Assembly (NCBI GenBank): GCA_024734555.1
Contig: JANPWX010000644.1
Coordinates: 527,149-591,148, forward strand
Reading direction: 5' to 3'
Source: Trochalopteron elliotii
Taxonomy: Eukaryota; Chordata; Aves; Passeriformes; Leiothrichidae
DNA length: 64,000 nt
Part shown: positions 32,981 through 44,708 of the stretch, piece by piece
Position numbering within the stretch: position 1 is the stretch's first letter
Layout: every line of letters starts with the position of its first letter
Program-made: the position numbers and the translations under genes
Notes under the pieces: model-generated
The model's database searches: none
Seen by the model: the letters and a program-made list of their open reading frames with translations, nothing else
Told to the model about the DNA's origin: nothing

Positions 32981-35653
32981 TATGGGGTACTTGGAAGGCT
33001 TCACTAGGTCCATTCATACCCACTCCTATTTCTCCGAATTTGGTCTCTTGTTAAGTCATGCTCTGTAAGAGAACGGTAGTAATTTTGGTCCTTATTCATT
33101 ATTAACTCTTAACAATAACACTTTAAAACTACTATAAAACTTGAAATACAAAACATAATAAAACTTTTTACAATACACCAGCAACTTGTTCACTGTAAAT
33201 GCTTCTTATCAGTCTTCAGTCTTGTTAACCAGTCCCAGCTTTCTTTTTCAAAGTAAATTTGAGTGGGTTTGAGCTCTTGGACACAGTCCACTCAGGTAGA
33301 TTGGTAGGTGCAACAGTAGGCTCCGCATCTGGGGTATTATTTGGAGGTGGGAGGGGTCCCTTGACTCGAGTGAAGTGGGACCAGCCCTTCTCTTGGGTTT
33401 TCACAGCTGTATCTGTGGTCAGCAGGATGTGAAAAGGGCCCTCAAATTTTGGGGTTAGTGGGGTATTGGTCCATGTTTTTATGAGCACCCAGTCCCCAGG
33501 TTTTATTGATGGAGGTCAGTGTCCAGAGGCGAGGCTTGAGGAAGATGCCCTCTTTTTCTAAGGTCTGCCAACGTGTTGCTAATTGTTCTTATATAATTTT
33601 GGGCTTCTGCCTCCCTGTCTAGGTAATCTCCAGCGGTGTAGGAAGTTAACAAGAAGGGGAGTCCAAACATCATCTCATAAGGTGATACTCTTATATCAGA
33701 CCTGGGACGTACTCTGATCCGCAAAAGGGCTAGAGGCAGGCACTTGAGCCAATTCATGCCTGTCTCGGCGATTAATTTGGTTAATACATTTTTGAGGGTC
33801 TTATTCATCCTCTCAACTCTTCCCGAACTTTGGGGGTGCCATGGGGTATGAAGCCTCCACTTAATCCCTAAAGCTTTTATAGTTTATTGTACCACTTGTG
33901 CTGTGAAATGAGGACCTCTGTCAGAATCTGTGTTGTTCACTAGACCATATCTGGGGATAGTATTTTCCAGCAATGTTTTTACTACAACTTGGGCTGTTTC
34001 TCTTTTTGTAGGGAAGGCTTCGACCCAATGGGTTAAATGATCTGCAATCACCAATAGGTGTTTGTAACCTTGTACTGCTGGCATCTCAGTAAAATCAATT
34101 TGTATGTTCTGGAAAGGCCTAAGGGCTATTGGCCTTCCTCCCAATTTGGTTTTTCACATAACTTTTTGATTTATCTTTTGGCAAAGGGGGCATCCTTCTG
34201 TGATCATCTTAGCCAAATTATACACTCCTACACACAGATGTTCTCGTAGAAAATAGTCACAGAGCCCCTGCGTACCCCAGTGCGTCAATGCATGTATTCC
34301 TTCTAATACTTTTCGAGCTAGCCCTTTGTTCAAAAACTTTCTCCCATCTGGGGCTAACCATTCCCCTTCTTGCCCCTGTTGCAATTCTAGGTCTTTTATT
34401 GCTTTTAACTCTACTTGATCATAAATTGGTTTCTCTACTTCGTTGTCTGGAAGGGCAAAGATCTTCACTGAATCCCCAGGACTCTGGGCCGCTAGTTTGG
34501 CAATTTGATCATCAATTTGATTACCTTTTCCCTCAAAGGTATTTCTCTTCTGGTGTCCTCTTACATACACAACAGCAATCTCTTGAGGTTTCATCAAGGA
34601 TTCTAACACTAATTTAATTAGCTCTTTATGGATCAAGTTTTTTCCTTTAGAATTGAGATACCTCCTTTTTTCCCAGATTTTGCCAAATGTGTGCACTATC
34701 CCAAAGGCATACCGGGAGTCTGTGTAGATAGTTCCTTGGTCTTGTTCTAATAGGTCCAATCCCCTCTTGAGGGCATAAATTTCACAACACTGGGCTGACC
34801 AGTTAGATGGTAATTTTCCTTTTTCTATGACTTTTAAATTGTCTTCGTTATTACCTTCTACTACTGCATAACCTGAGAATCTTTTCCCTTTGTCCACTCT
34901 AGAGGATCCATCTGTGAATAACAACCTGCCATATGGCAACGGTATGTCTTCAAGATCCTCTCTTGTTTTTGTTTGTAAATCAACAACTTCTAAACAGTTA
35001 TGTTCTAAGTCTGGTGTAGGTTCTCCTGAAAGAAATTGTGCTGGATTTAAAATTTTTGACGTGGTTAGTTTTACATCCCTAGCTGTGGTTAGAATTACAT
35101 ACTTCAGCATTTTAGAATCGGAGAGCTACTGGGCAGCCTTTTGACTTAGCAGCGTCTTTAAATCATGAGGGGTGTGTATTTCAATTTTCCCTTGCAGGGT
35201 CAACTTCTGGGCCTCTTCTAGGAGCATTGCTGTCGCAGCTATGACCTGAAGACACGTTGGCCACCCCCTAGCGACAGGATCTAATAGCTTAGAAAGATAA
35301 GCTATGGGTTTTCTTTGGTCTCCCCATTCTTGGGTGAGTACTCCATAGGCAATGCCTTCTTCTGCATTAACAAACAAGTCAAATTTCTACTTCAGATCTG
35401 ATAGGCCTAAAACAGGAGCTGTAGCTAATTTAGTTTTTAATTCTTCCAATTGTTTTTCATCAGTTTGTGTTCAATTGATAGGTTCTGATTTTGCTAATTT
35501 CTCATATAAAAATTTGACACTCTGGGAATAGTTTTCAATCCACCACCGACAGTACTCAAATAGACCTAAAAGTTTTTGTAGTGGGTTGAAAGCAAAGCGA
35601 GTGAGAGGCTTCAAGTCAGAAATACAATTTAATAGGAAGAAGAGAAAAAAAAG

Positions 35654-35742
35654 AATAAAATAAAATAAAATAAAATAAAATAAAATAAAATAAAATAAAA
35701 TAAAATAAAATAAAATAAAATAAAATAAAATAAAATAAAATA
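35654..35742. repeat. (TAAAA)n microsatellite, about 17 copies
   Basis: Uninterrupted pentanucleotide repeat grown from the A-rich stretch of the LTR. The related LTR at 56,774 has only about two units at the same place. Confidence 0.97.
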
Positions 35743-36169
35743 GATGCAATAGTACAAAAGACCACTGACAGAGTCAGAATACAACCTGAGTGGGATGACG
35801 GAAGCAGTGATCCCATAGAAAGGTCTGGTAGCTCTGATCCTCTGGGAATCCAGTGGGTAAGGTCCCCCCTATTGTCCCAAGTCCCAGATTATACCCAGGT
35901 GAGAATGCTTGGCTCCTCCCCCTGGGTGGAGCATCTCACAATGGGATAATGAGTCATGCAGTGGGTCCTTAATGGCCCATTAAAGAGAGAGGACTCCCGG
36001 AGGGAGTTACCTATGAGTCATGCAGCAGGCCATTAACAGAAGACCCATTAACAAAAGACCCATTAGCAGAAGACTCATTAGCAGAAGACCTATTAGCAGA
36101 AGACACCTTAACAGAAGAGGGAAGGGGAAATCTGGAAAAACACTGCTTCAGCAATTGGTTTCAACAGTT

Positions 36170-36521
36170 TGTGTCACCACTTGTGTCAGGTGCACACGTT
36201 CTGGGTCATCACTTACGGCAGTCTCAGGGCACCCGAGGAATGAAACAGACGCAGCAGCTCAAGGGGAAGCTTCTACTACCACTTTATTCTAAAAATCTGA
36301 CTCCATATATACATTTTTACAAAAGGCCAGAGATTGGCTACACAGGTTGCCACCTCTTGACCTGGATGGTGAACATCACCGTCCATCACATTTCTCCTCC
36401 CAGAGGACAAGAATGCAAACAATAGATAAGTGCTAAAAATATACATTATTTTTGTGAAGCTGCGTGAGAAACTCCAGTTCAAGAGTATAAACAACAAAAA
36501 GACTTCTGCATCAGGGTGACA
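36170..36521. mobile_element. Solo LTR nested in the 35,577 LTR
   Basis: 352 bp with inverted ends TGTGTCACC...GGGTGACA and a 6-bp target duplication ACAGTT at 36,164-36,169 and 36,522-36,527. Six-base duplication suggests an alpha/beta-type element. This is the third layer of nesting (ERV2 > LTR > LTR). Confidence 0.93.
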
Positions 36522-37797
36522 ACAGTTCATGAAGATGGTGATAGAATACTTTGTGCATATCTTATACTTGCAACCCAGGACAGTTTTCTTACATCAGTTT
36601 TAGTAACTGGTGCAGGGATGGCTAGTATTCTTGAGATTCTATCTGAACTTAACTTTTTATTTCCTTTTTCAATTATATGACCTAAGTATGTAACTTGAGA
36701 CTCTACAAACTGTAATTTGTCCTTAGAGACTTCCAGACCCTTTTCTCTCAAGAAATTTAAAAGATCGATACTGGTTTGCTTGACCTCGACTTGGTTTTCC
36801 CCCGATACTAATAAATCATCCACATACTGTAAAATCTGGGTGTCATTCTCAGGGATAGACTGCTTTAACAATTCTTCCAGAGCCTGCCCAAATAGGGTGG
36901 GACTGTCTGCAAATCCTTGTGGTAAACGAGTCCATCTTAGTTGTTGCTTTCTATGTGTTTCAGGGCACTCCCATTCAAAAGCAAACCAGTTGCGGCTTTC
37001 TTGGGCCAAAGGACAAGACCAGAAAGCGTCTTTTAAATCAATTACTGTGAACCAGGCATGTTCAGTATGGCTTTTACTTAGCAAAGTGTACAGATTAGAT
37101 ACTACAGGTAGTTGGTAATAGTCTTTTTATTTACCTCTCTTAGATCTTGCACCAGTCTGAATTTGTTCTTTCCTTTCTTGACAGCTAGGATGGGTGTGTT
37201 GTGAGGGGACCTGCAAGGCTCTAGGATTCCTGCTGCTAACAAGTTTGTTATAATTGGGGCTAATCCTTCCCTCCCCACTGCTGAGAGGGAATATTGTTTA
37301 ACTCTTACTGGTGGTGTTCCCTCTGGTATGTTTACTTTTATAGGGGTGATGTTTAAGTAGCCATACTTTCTTTCCTCTGCCCATACGTTTGTGTTAATCT
37401 CAGCTAGATCTTCAATGGCTAACCTCATCATTTGTACAACCATTTTTCCCTCTTTTGGAATGATCCCCACCCTTAGCTGCACTTGCAAGTCTCGTCCTAA
37501 CAAGCTCTTCTCAGTGTTTGGTAGGTATATCAGATCTGTGATGTATCTTCTTGAATTTCCCCTGACTTCTACACACTCAACCATAGAAGCTTTAAAGGGC
37601 TTCCCTTCTGCACCTATAACATCACATAATCTTTTTTCTATTGTCAATCCAGCAGGGAGCTGTTTAAGACTGGATTTCTCCGCCCCTGTGTCAACAAGAA
37701 ATTCAATTTCTTCATAGTGGGGACCCTCTTCTAGGTTTACAATGGGCTCTTCATGATATTTATTTGGGTCCCCCATCTTATAGAGCCCATGACACCC

Positions 37798-39657
37798 CTA
37801 ATCTTTATTTTCCCTTTTCAACCATTTCTTGAGGGTTTCCTGTTCTCTTGCTATCCTTTCATCAAGAGTGGCCTTTTTGCATCCTCTCCTGAGGTGCCCC
37901 TCTTCCCCACAGTAAAAACAGGTTCTTGTTTCTCCCAGTCTCGGGGCAGTATTCCAAGGTAACACCCCTCTTCCCTTTCCTCGTCCTAGTGGAGGTCTTG
38001 TGCTGTCTCTACTCTGAGGGTTTTTACCATCATTTTTATCGTTCACTAAGTCTTTTACACTCTCTCTTGCTACTGCCACCATAATCTTGGTTTTTGTTCT
38101 AGTTTTTTCTTCCTCTCTTCTCAAGTACACTTTTAATGCCTTTCTCACTAATTCATTTATCTCCCTTTCTTGCCAATCCTCAAGCCTCTCTAGCTTCCTC
38201 CAGATATCCGCCCAGGATTTTGTTACAAACTGGAGTTTCAGAAAAACTTGGCCCTCTACACTGTTAGGGTCCAAATCTGAGTATTTTTGGAAATTTTGTC
38301 TAAGTCTGTTCAGCCAGGCTGCGGGCCTTTCATCTTTTTCTTGCAATCCATCAAAAGCAAGCTTGGTGTTACTCTGTTGGGGGACTGACTCCCTCTTACA
38401 ATCAATCTCCTAAAATCCTCCACACTCCTGTGACCTTCTTCCTGATTTGGGTCCCAGCCAGGGTTAACTACTGGGAGCTTCTGCTCTCCAGGTGGGCCTG
38501 TACGGTTTTCTCTCTCCCATGCCCTTATTCCTGCTGTTCTTACTAGCTTTACTTCTTCTGGGTTGAACAATATATTTAGAATAGAATTTAATTCCCCCCA
38601 TGTGTATATACTGGGACCTAGGAACTGATCAACTTGATTTGCTATCCCCACAGGATCTTCTACAAGGCTTTTTAATTCTTTCTTAAAGTTTTTCACTTCT
38701 GAGGCAGTTAGGGGGGCATTAACAAACCCTATTCCTCCTGCTACACCACCCATGGGTACCTCCCTTAAGGGAAATAGCTTTGTTTTCGACTGAGTGTTTT
38801 GATAGGGTCCCTCCAGGGCCTCTGCAACCTGTGTCCCTCTAGCATTATGGACTGTCTTTTCCACCTCCCAGTTCGGAGGAGGTGTAGGGAGTGCTGATGG
38901 TATAGGAGGCATTTGGTTATTGCTTGTTGGTGTCGCAGGTAGGGTGAAATGAAAGGGGTTAGTTTGTGAAATGGGGGAATTAGGTTGTGGGGGACATGGT
39001 AGAGACGGGAAGGGCAATGGAGGGGCTGAGGAGGCAGGGGGTGGAATCATAGGGGACACCCCTATTGTGGAGCTGGCAGATGGAGGGGTTAGTAGCGGAG
39101 GGGCTGGGGCTGTTAGTGGGGAGGAATAAAGTGGCATAGTTGGGGGCAAAGTTGGAGGACTAATGGGTAACAGGGGAGGGCTGCTAAGTAGTATTTGTGG
39201 AACTTGTGGGTATATTGGGGGAGGAGGAGGAGGAGGTAGATGGTCAAGAGGGTCCCACTGCTTATTTTCCTCTTTCCTCTTTTTCATCTACTTTCTTTTT
39301 CTCTTTTAACTTACAAATTTTTGTCACCTCTTCTTTAGACGTGCTGTTCTGCCAACAAGTAGCATAGCGTATTTGCTCACTACAGGTGTTCTCCTGAGCT
39401 TTTAAATATTGATTTAACTGATCACACATCCACAAATTTGTGGTTCCACAGCATGGCCACTGATTAGATAAATCTAAAGTTGGCCAAACTTCAATGCAAT
39501 AATGGATCATTTTGATCTTACTTAGATCTTTAGTTTTATCATTATTTTCCCACGATACTAATATTTGCCCTAGTGGGCTTTCTGGTGAGATGTTCTTAAT
39601 CTTGTTACTTTCCTCTACTTCTCTCTTTTTTCTTGTCTTGCTCTTGCATCCACCCAT
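37798..39657 (-). pseudogene. gag: ERV2 gag (gammaretroviral), frameshifted
   Basis: Begins MGGCKSK (myristoylation-type Gly2) at 39,657. A frameshift near 39,270 leads to a Pro-rich p12-like region (PPPPPPP) and capsid (EERPAAWL-like KDERPAAWLNRLRQ near 38,330, where another frameshift occurs), and one zinc knuckle CFYCGEEGHLRRGC near 37,910. It ends in KD and TAG at 37,800-37,798. Seven codons later in the same frame pol begins, so the original used UAG read-through. Confidence 0.93.
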
Positions 39658-40761
39658 TTTCACTCCACACTCACACTGGTACCCATAGGTAGCCCATAAG
39701 ACTCGCCCTCAGAGTCTCGGCCACTACCCCCGCCAGTACCCACACTCAGGAGCCCCGGAAGCAGTCTGGAAGACCCGCCCTTAGGGTCTCAGCCCCTGCC
39801 CCTGCAAGCCCTGTGGTACTCAGGAATGGTCTGGTTCCTGCCCCCCTCTATTTTGGGCCGAGCCACCACCCCAGCCAATACCCTCTTGCGCCCCTGTACA
39901 CCAGGCAGTCCCTGTTAGACAGCTGATATGCCCAGGCCCAGGGGGTCAGCACTGCCTACTGCCAGGACTGAGTATACAGTGTGTAGCTCACTCACTCACC
40001 CTACTGCCAAGCTTCCTACACCAGATGAAACTTGTTTCCCTACCTCTCATGCTCGGTCGATACACCTCTCTCTAGGTGCCTACCGACCCCTGTCACACTG
40101 CACCCCGTGTAGGTCACCCCAGCCAGTATCCACGGGTTCTGAGAGATCAAGCACTCCTCACACCTTGAGTTACTTTGAACTCCCTGAACTTGCGCAGTGT
40201 GTGCCTATCCCTGACACCCACAGAAACCCCGGGCTGTGCCCCAGCCAGTGCTCTCAAACACTCCCCACACGTTGAGCTATCCCAAGCTCCCAGTACTAGT
40301 GTGGTATGTGCCTCATGCTCTTGCCCTCAGCCTTCCCGCACGCTTGGGACGGCCTCGGTGGCCCACCCCATTGGGAGGGCCTGCCCCACAAACAGTCTCT
40401 CACGGGCCACTCACACCCTAGGTTTCCTCCGCCCACTCGGAGGGGGGCCTCTAAGCCCCTGGGAGCACTTTAGTCACTCGCTTCCTCCTTTTCCCGATGG
40501 GCTTCTTTGCAGGAGTCACCACACAGTAGTCAGAAGCCACACTCACTCGGTGGGGGATCCAAGCTGGTCCCTCCCCCATTCACACACTCACTCACCTCCC
40601 GTCACTAGGTCTTACCGAGTGCTCCGCAGCAGTGTCCCAACAATGCTAGGGAGCATGGTTTTCTTGATCCGAGGGGCCCAGCATTCCCAGAGGTTCGGTG
40701 CCAGATGACGTCCACTTCTGTCCACTTCTGTCCTCTTCTATCCTCTTCTGGGTGTGGCCAT
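39658..40761 (-). other. ERV2 long 5' leader
   Basis: About 1.1 kb between primer site and gag ATG. C/T-rich, with many ACACTCAC-like short words on the plus strand. Open Pro/Ser/His-rich frames occur on the plus strand but look compositional, not coding. It probably holds packaging and splice-donor sequences. Confidence 0.6.
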
Positions 40762-40779
40762 TCCTGGGTTTCGGCACCA
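40762..40779 (-). other. ERV2 primer-binding site, tRNA-Phe type
   Basis: Minus-strand TGGTGCCGAAACCCAGGA, two bases from the LTR. It is complementary to the 3' end of tRNA-Phe with one mismatch as I recall it. It sets polarity and groups ERV2 with Phe-primed class I ERVs. Confidence 0.85.
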
Positions 40780-40781
40780 AC

Positions 40782-41472
40782 TGAGAAAAATTGGGCAGGA
40801 GACGATGTTTCCTCCTTTTAAAAGCCTTTATTAAAGTATAGCTCTTTTAGAAGCAGGCGCCTCAGGGGGGTGGGGTGGCCTCCACTGCAGTGCTGAGAAG
40901 GAGGGGGGAGCTGGGCACTTGGCCGCTGCACACAGCCGAGTGGAGAATTCGCCTCCCCACTCACGGGAGCATGCTCCCAACAATTCCGAGTCCAATGTGA
41001 TTTCCACTGATGAGTCAGGTGTTCAGATTGCCCTTCTGGTCATGGCGAGATCAAAATTCCAGGTATTAGATGGCTTTTACATCTTAGTCTTTATATCCGC
41101 CACTCCTTTTGTTTTAAGTTGTTGTCAAAGAGACTTAATTACTGTTTATTTTGGAAGTTGTCCCGATTTTCCTGAGGCATTGCATCCTGGGATCTTTAAT
41201 TACCATAAGGTGTGTTAGAGTTTGGTTCTCAATGAGTAGTGGGCGGGGGGGGGGGGGGGGGGGGTGAAGTAGCCAGGCAGAGTAGAGAGGTGTAGGAGTC
41301 TTACGTAGCCATGGAAACAACATTCTTGCCTGACAGGACACGAAGATACATTACAAAATGAGTACAAACAGTTTCTAACATTTAACTTTACAATTCTATA
41401 ACTAATATAACTAATACCTTCTAACTTTATATTTTAACTTTTAAGAGTTGTTTTTAAACCTCGTTTTTTACA
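40782..41472 (-). repeat. ERV2 5' LTR
   Basis: 691 bp on the plus strand from TGAGAAAAATT to GTTTTTTACA, giving inverted ends TGAGAAAAA / TGTAAAAAA. The minus strand has AATAAA about 60 bases before its 3' end. It includes a run of 20 G at 41,245-41,264. The outer end is inferred from inverted ends and the TTTT flank. Confidence 0.8.
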
Positions 41473-42657
41473 TTTTCAAGATCTCTACAGGAGCTGCTTC
41501 ATAGGATTTGCATAAACCTTCAGCTACAGGAGGCAATGAGAAACCTGGGTGTTTTATACAAATTTTGTCAGGGTGAAAGCTGGAAACCATGCATGTAAAA
41601 TATGAGTATGGAAGAGGGAGAATGCAAGAGATGAGATTTAATGAGATTAACTAGACATTAGACACCTGCAGTGTGAAAAATGAGTTCCAGTCTCTTTTAA
41701 AAATTTATAAGTTTAATAAAAAAATAAAAATAGACAATTAGGAGAGAGGGCAAATATTCCAGCTGAGGTGCCTCACGAGAAAGCACACCCTTCTCTTTCA
41801 ATAACTGTGTTTTAAGGATTGCCGTTTTACATATTTAATAGATATTAAAACATTCTTTTCTGTTTTAAGTATCCCAAATCATCTTATTTGATTTATTTAT
41901 GGGTGGCTCCACTCTGTCTGGTAACATGGGTCATATAAATCTTTTTCTTGAGGTGTTTGGCTGTTTTCGTTTTGATAAAAAAACCAGAAATCCAGCAGCC
42001 TTCATGCAGGGCTACAAGGTGACGACCCCTCCCCGATACTTTATGGCCTGGTCAGTTCAGATGTTACAAAGAAAAAACCCAGTCCTCTCACCACTTACAT
42101 TATGTCACAATCAGAAAATATACTCATCACTTTTCCAAACTCCATTAACAAAACATAATACAGTACAATTATCCATATAGTAATCATTCTAATATTTGCA
42201 AAAAGCCAACTTTATAATATGCATTTATAGCATGCAGGGTGCAGTTCTTTAAACTTCAGGTTTAGGATAGAAAATACATTAATTTTTTTCCTCCATGAAA
42301 GCAATGTTTTATTCCACAAACTCAGAGCTGTGTTATTCCCACATCCTATGTCATACCAGCATGTTGGGCTTCAGAGAGAGTGCCCCGAGTCAAAATCTGT
42401 GGTATCCACTTTAATGTCCCCAGTGAGAGGAGGTTAGGGACACTCAGGATGCAAAACTCATTGTGGAACTCAAGTTGTTCCTGGCCTTTGTTCTGTGAAA
42501 AGAGCTGAGGGAGGCAGAACCAAGGGGAAGCAGTATGGCTAACAACCATAAATTAGTAAGATGACATGAACTGTACCAAAAAGGGAACTAGAAGCTGTAA
42601 CATGAGCTTGAACTTGTCCTCAGGCATAATTCACCAAGCCTAAAGTAAGATTTGTAC
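41473..42657. other. Intergenic DNA, nothing recognised
   Basis: A/T-rich, with no named repeat or gene visible between ERV2 and the next solo LTR. Confidence 0.5.
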
Positions 42658-42662
42658 AAATG

Positions 42663-43552
42663 TGTCTTGGTTTGGAAAGACAGGTGTCTGCTAGAGAGGG
42701 CAGGAACCTCCCTTGGAATGGAGATTGCAAATCCCCTCCCTCTGAATTATTATAATTTTGAAATTAAGGGCCTCTCAGGCAAAGATACGAGGATAGGAAT
42801 AACAGTTCTTTACTAGTATGTAAAACAAGGCAAACAAGCAACATTAACTACAACATTAACTACAAAACAGATCTAGGAACCTCGTGACAGCCTTCTCAGC
42901 TGAGAAGGGAGGGAGGAGAGGCTTTACTTCAAAAAACCCTGGGGCAGTCTGATCCTGGTGCCCCTTCAGGACTCTGAGGACACCAAGCTGAAATGGCAGG
43001 AATCAGCAGAAATCCTTGGCTGGTGGATGAGATGTACCAGAAGCTCCACGGTGGTAGCTGGAACTGCAGGACATCCCAGCAAGGCAGGGCAGTGCGGGGC
43101 TACGGTGTAGAAAAGACCCACAGCAGTGCCGAGGAAGTAGCAGGGGCAGGACAGCAATGACCCGGCTCCAGCAGGGCTGGAAAAGGGGAGCTCAGGATTC
43201 CTGGACATGCAAGAAGATGGTGGTAGGTTCCGAGGACCGTACTCTGGTGGTGACAGTGAATTCCTCCCACAGAAAGCAGCAGCTTGACCGTTCTTCTTCC
43301 GATGCTGAGAGCAAGAGCACGCAGCTGCCCTCAGCCCCGTCCTTTTCCTCCCTCAAAAATCTTGAGGTATCTCTCCCTTCGGAGACAAATTCCCAGGAAA
43401 AAAAAAGTGTAGCTAGAGGCTACATTCCTCTCCTGACTTTGGCCACTTCTTTTGTTTTGCTTAAGTACCTATAAGTACCCAGTAGTTAGTTTCCTAGCAA
43501 GTTGTGGGAAAAAATTCCATAAGTAAAAAAGAAACAAATCCAACCCCCAACA
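42663..43552. mobile_element. Solo LTR, 890 bp
   Basis: Starts TGTCTTGGTTTGGA and ends TCCAACCCCCAACA, imperfect inverted ends, with a 5-bp target duplication AAATG at 42,658-42,662 and 43,553-43,557. The start resembles common songbird ERV LTRs as I remember them. Open frames inside (for example 43,157-43,474) are not supported as genes. Confidence 0.88.
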
Positions 43553-43557
43553 AAATG

Positions 43558-44703
43558 AAAAGAAAAAAAATCACTTGGGGGATAGCTACAGAGTAGAGTA
43601 GTTTTTATGGAGAAATTTGTGTCTTTCTTGCTCAACCAATGGGTCAGTTACATCTAAAGAGTTACAAGCACTAAAAAGTTCTGTGAAACTGAAGAGCTGG
43701 GGCAGTTCAACCATGTCCAAATTAGTGTGCCCAACTAGGAAAATAAAGTGTAATTCAGCCTTTTTGCAACAGACAGCATGATGTTACAGACTGACCACTT
43801 GCTGAACGTTGCTCAGCTGCAGAAGAAGGAAAAAAACAGGGAGCTGTTATTCCTGGGCCTGCTTGTGTCAGGATGGAAAAGCCTCAATTATTTTAGAAAA
43901 CATGTTTCAAAAATTGGTTTAATTGTTACTTCAGTAGTATTTTGTCAAAAGGAGGGTAGTTCTTCAAGGAGAGGCAGTAACCAGACAGAGCACAGTGCCG
44001 TACCCATAGCTGGTTTAGGATCCTATACTGGCCCTAAACTGGAAATAGCAATGTGAACTCATTTTATCAAAACCAGACAGGTAGCAATAGAGTTTTGTCT
44101 TAGATCAGAAGGCAAACTAGACCATATTGGTAGGTACAAAGAGGATAGATGACCTTTGCCTGTGTGTTCTGCAGGGGTAAGCAAGGGGTGTTGTCCAAGA
44201 CTGATTTGTGTTGAAGGACTGAACATGTCCTGGCAGAAAAATGCTGTTACAAGTTTATAAAAATACAGAAATACATATATATACAGGGTGAAACAAGAGG
44301 ACTAAAAGTCAAAGGGTGATCAATTAGGGGTAATAGTCTGAACAATGTGTCTTGCTCAACATTTGCTGGGAATGCAAGAAGAAGCAAGGCTATTGCTTGC
44401 AACAGCAATATGAAAAGAATGCAAGGCTAGCAGATAAGAAAGAAACTGTATGCTTAAGGCAGTGACAAGAAGGACTTTCATGACCAAGGCTAGCCTTGTG
44501 GCTTGAACTGTGACCAAGAAGTCAATGAGCGGGCTCAAGAGGATGGGGTAAAAAGTTCAACAAGAGGAAGACTTGTATTGCTTCATGAGGACCACTGATG
44601 ACCACCAGAGGGCATTGCACAGACGCAAAAGACTGATAAGCTCATTTTAATACAAAGTGAGAATAGATGGAGTTAGGTGATAAAAATGTATAGACAATGC
44701 ATA
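43558..44703. other. Intergenic DNA, nothing recognised
   Basis: No repeat ends or coding motifs are recognised. It may include the U3 part of the ERV4 LTR, but I cannot find its start. Confidence 0.45.
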
Positions 44704-44708
44704 TGTAA

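Larger units (their letters stand above)
35577..36582. mobile_element. Solo LTR inside ERV2 RT, expanded and itself interrupted
   Basis: Starts TGTAGTGGGTTG and ends CAACCCAGGACA, with near-perfect inverted ends and a 5-bp target duplication GTTTT (35,572-35,576 and 36,583-36,587). The same family as the LTR at 56,774-57,324. It contains a TAAAA expansion and a second solo LTR at 36,170-36,521. It splits the RT codon series of ERV2. Confidence 0.92.
33225..37797 (-). pseudogene. pol: ERV2 pol (PR-RT-RNase H-IN), interrupted
   Basis: Follows gag through an in-frame TAG. Protease: LVDTGAEKS near 37,690. RT: LPQGFADSPTLF and YVDD (QYVDDLLVSG) near 36,820. The RT is then split after TKTDVRK by the LTR at 35,577-36,582 and resumes at LLGLFEYCRWW. 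RNase H (35,110-34,154 frame) has DGSS, the E and D residues, and VRGHQ. Integrase has the H-H-C-C finger and catalytic D residues, and ends with a GPF/Y-type segment (PKFEGPFHI) near 33,440. A one-base deletion near 37,105 and several stops add to the damage. Confidence 0.93.
30757..41472 (-). mobile_element. ERV2: gammaretrovirus-type provirus with tRNA-Phe-like primer site
   Basis: Minus-strand provirus: 5' LTR 40,782-41,472, primer site, long leader, gag, in-frame TAG, pol, env, then the 3' LTR partly lost in a 351-N gap. A TTTT on each side (30,753-30,756 and 41,473-41,476) could be the 4-bp target duplication of gammaretroviruses, though it is low-complexity. A single CCHC knuckle, a CWVC SU motif and gag-UAG-pol also say gammaretrovirus. 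The RT is split by another LTR insertion. Confidence 0.93.

Noticed and set aside
35471..35816. Phe/Tyr/Leu-rich frames that look membrane-like
   Set aside because: Translation of the TAAAA microsatellite.
39928..40708. Open Pro/Ser/His-rich frames on the plus strand, up to 177 codons
   Set aside because: They lie antisense in the ERV2 leader between primer site and gag, overlap each other in two frames and reflect C-rich composition.
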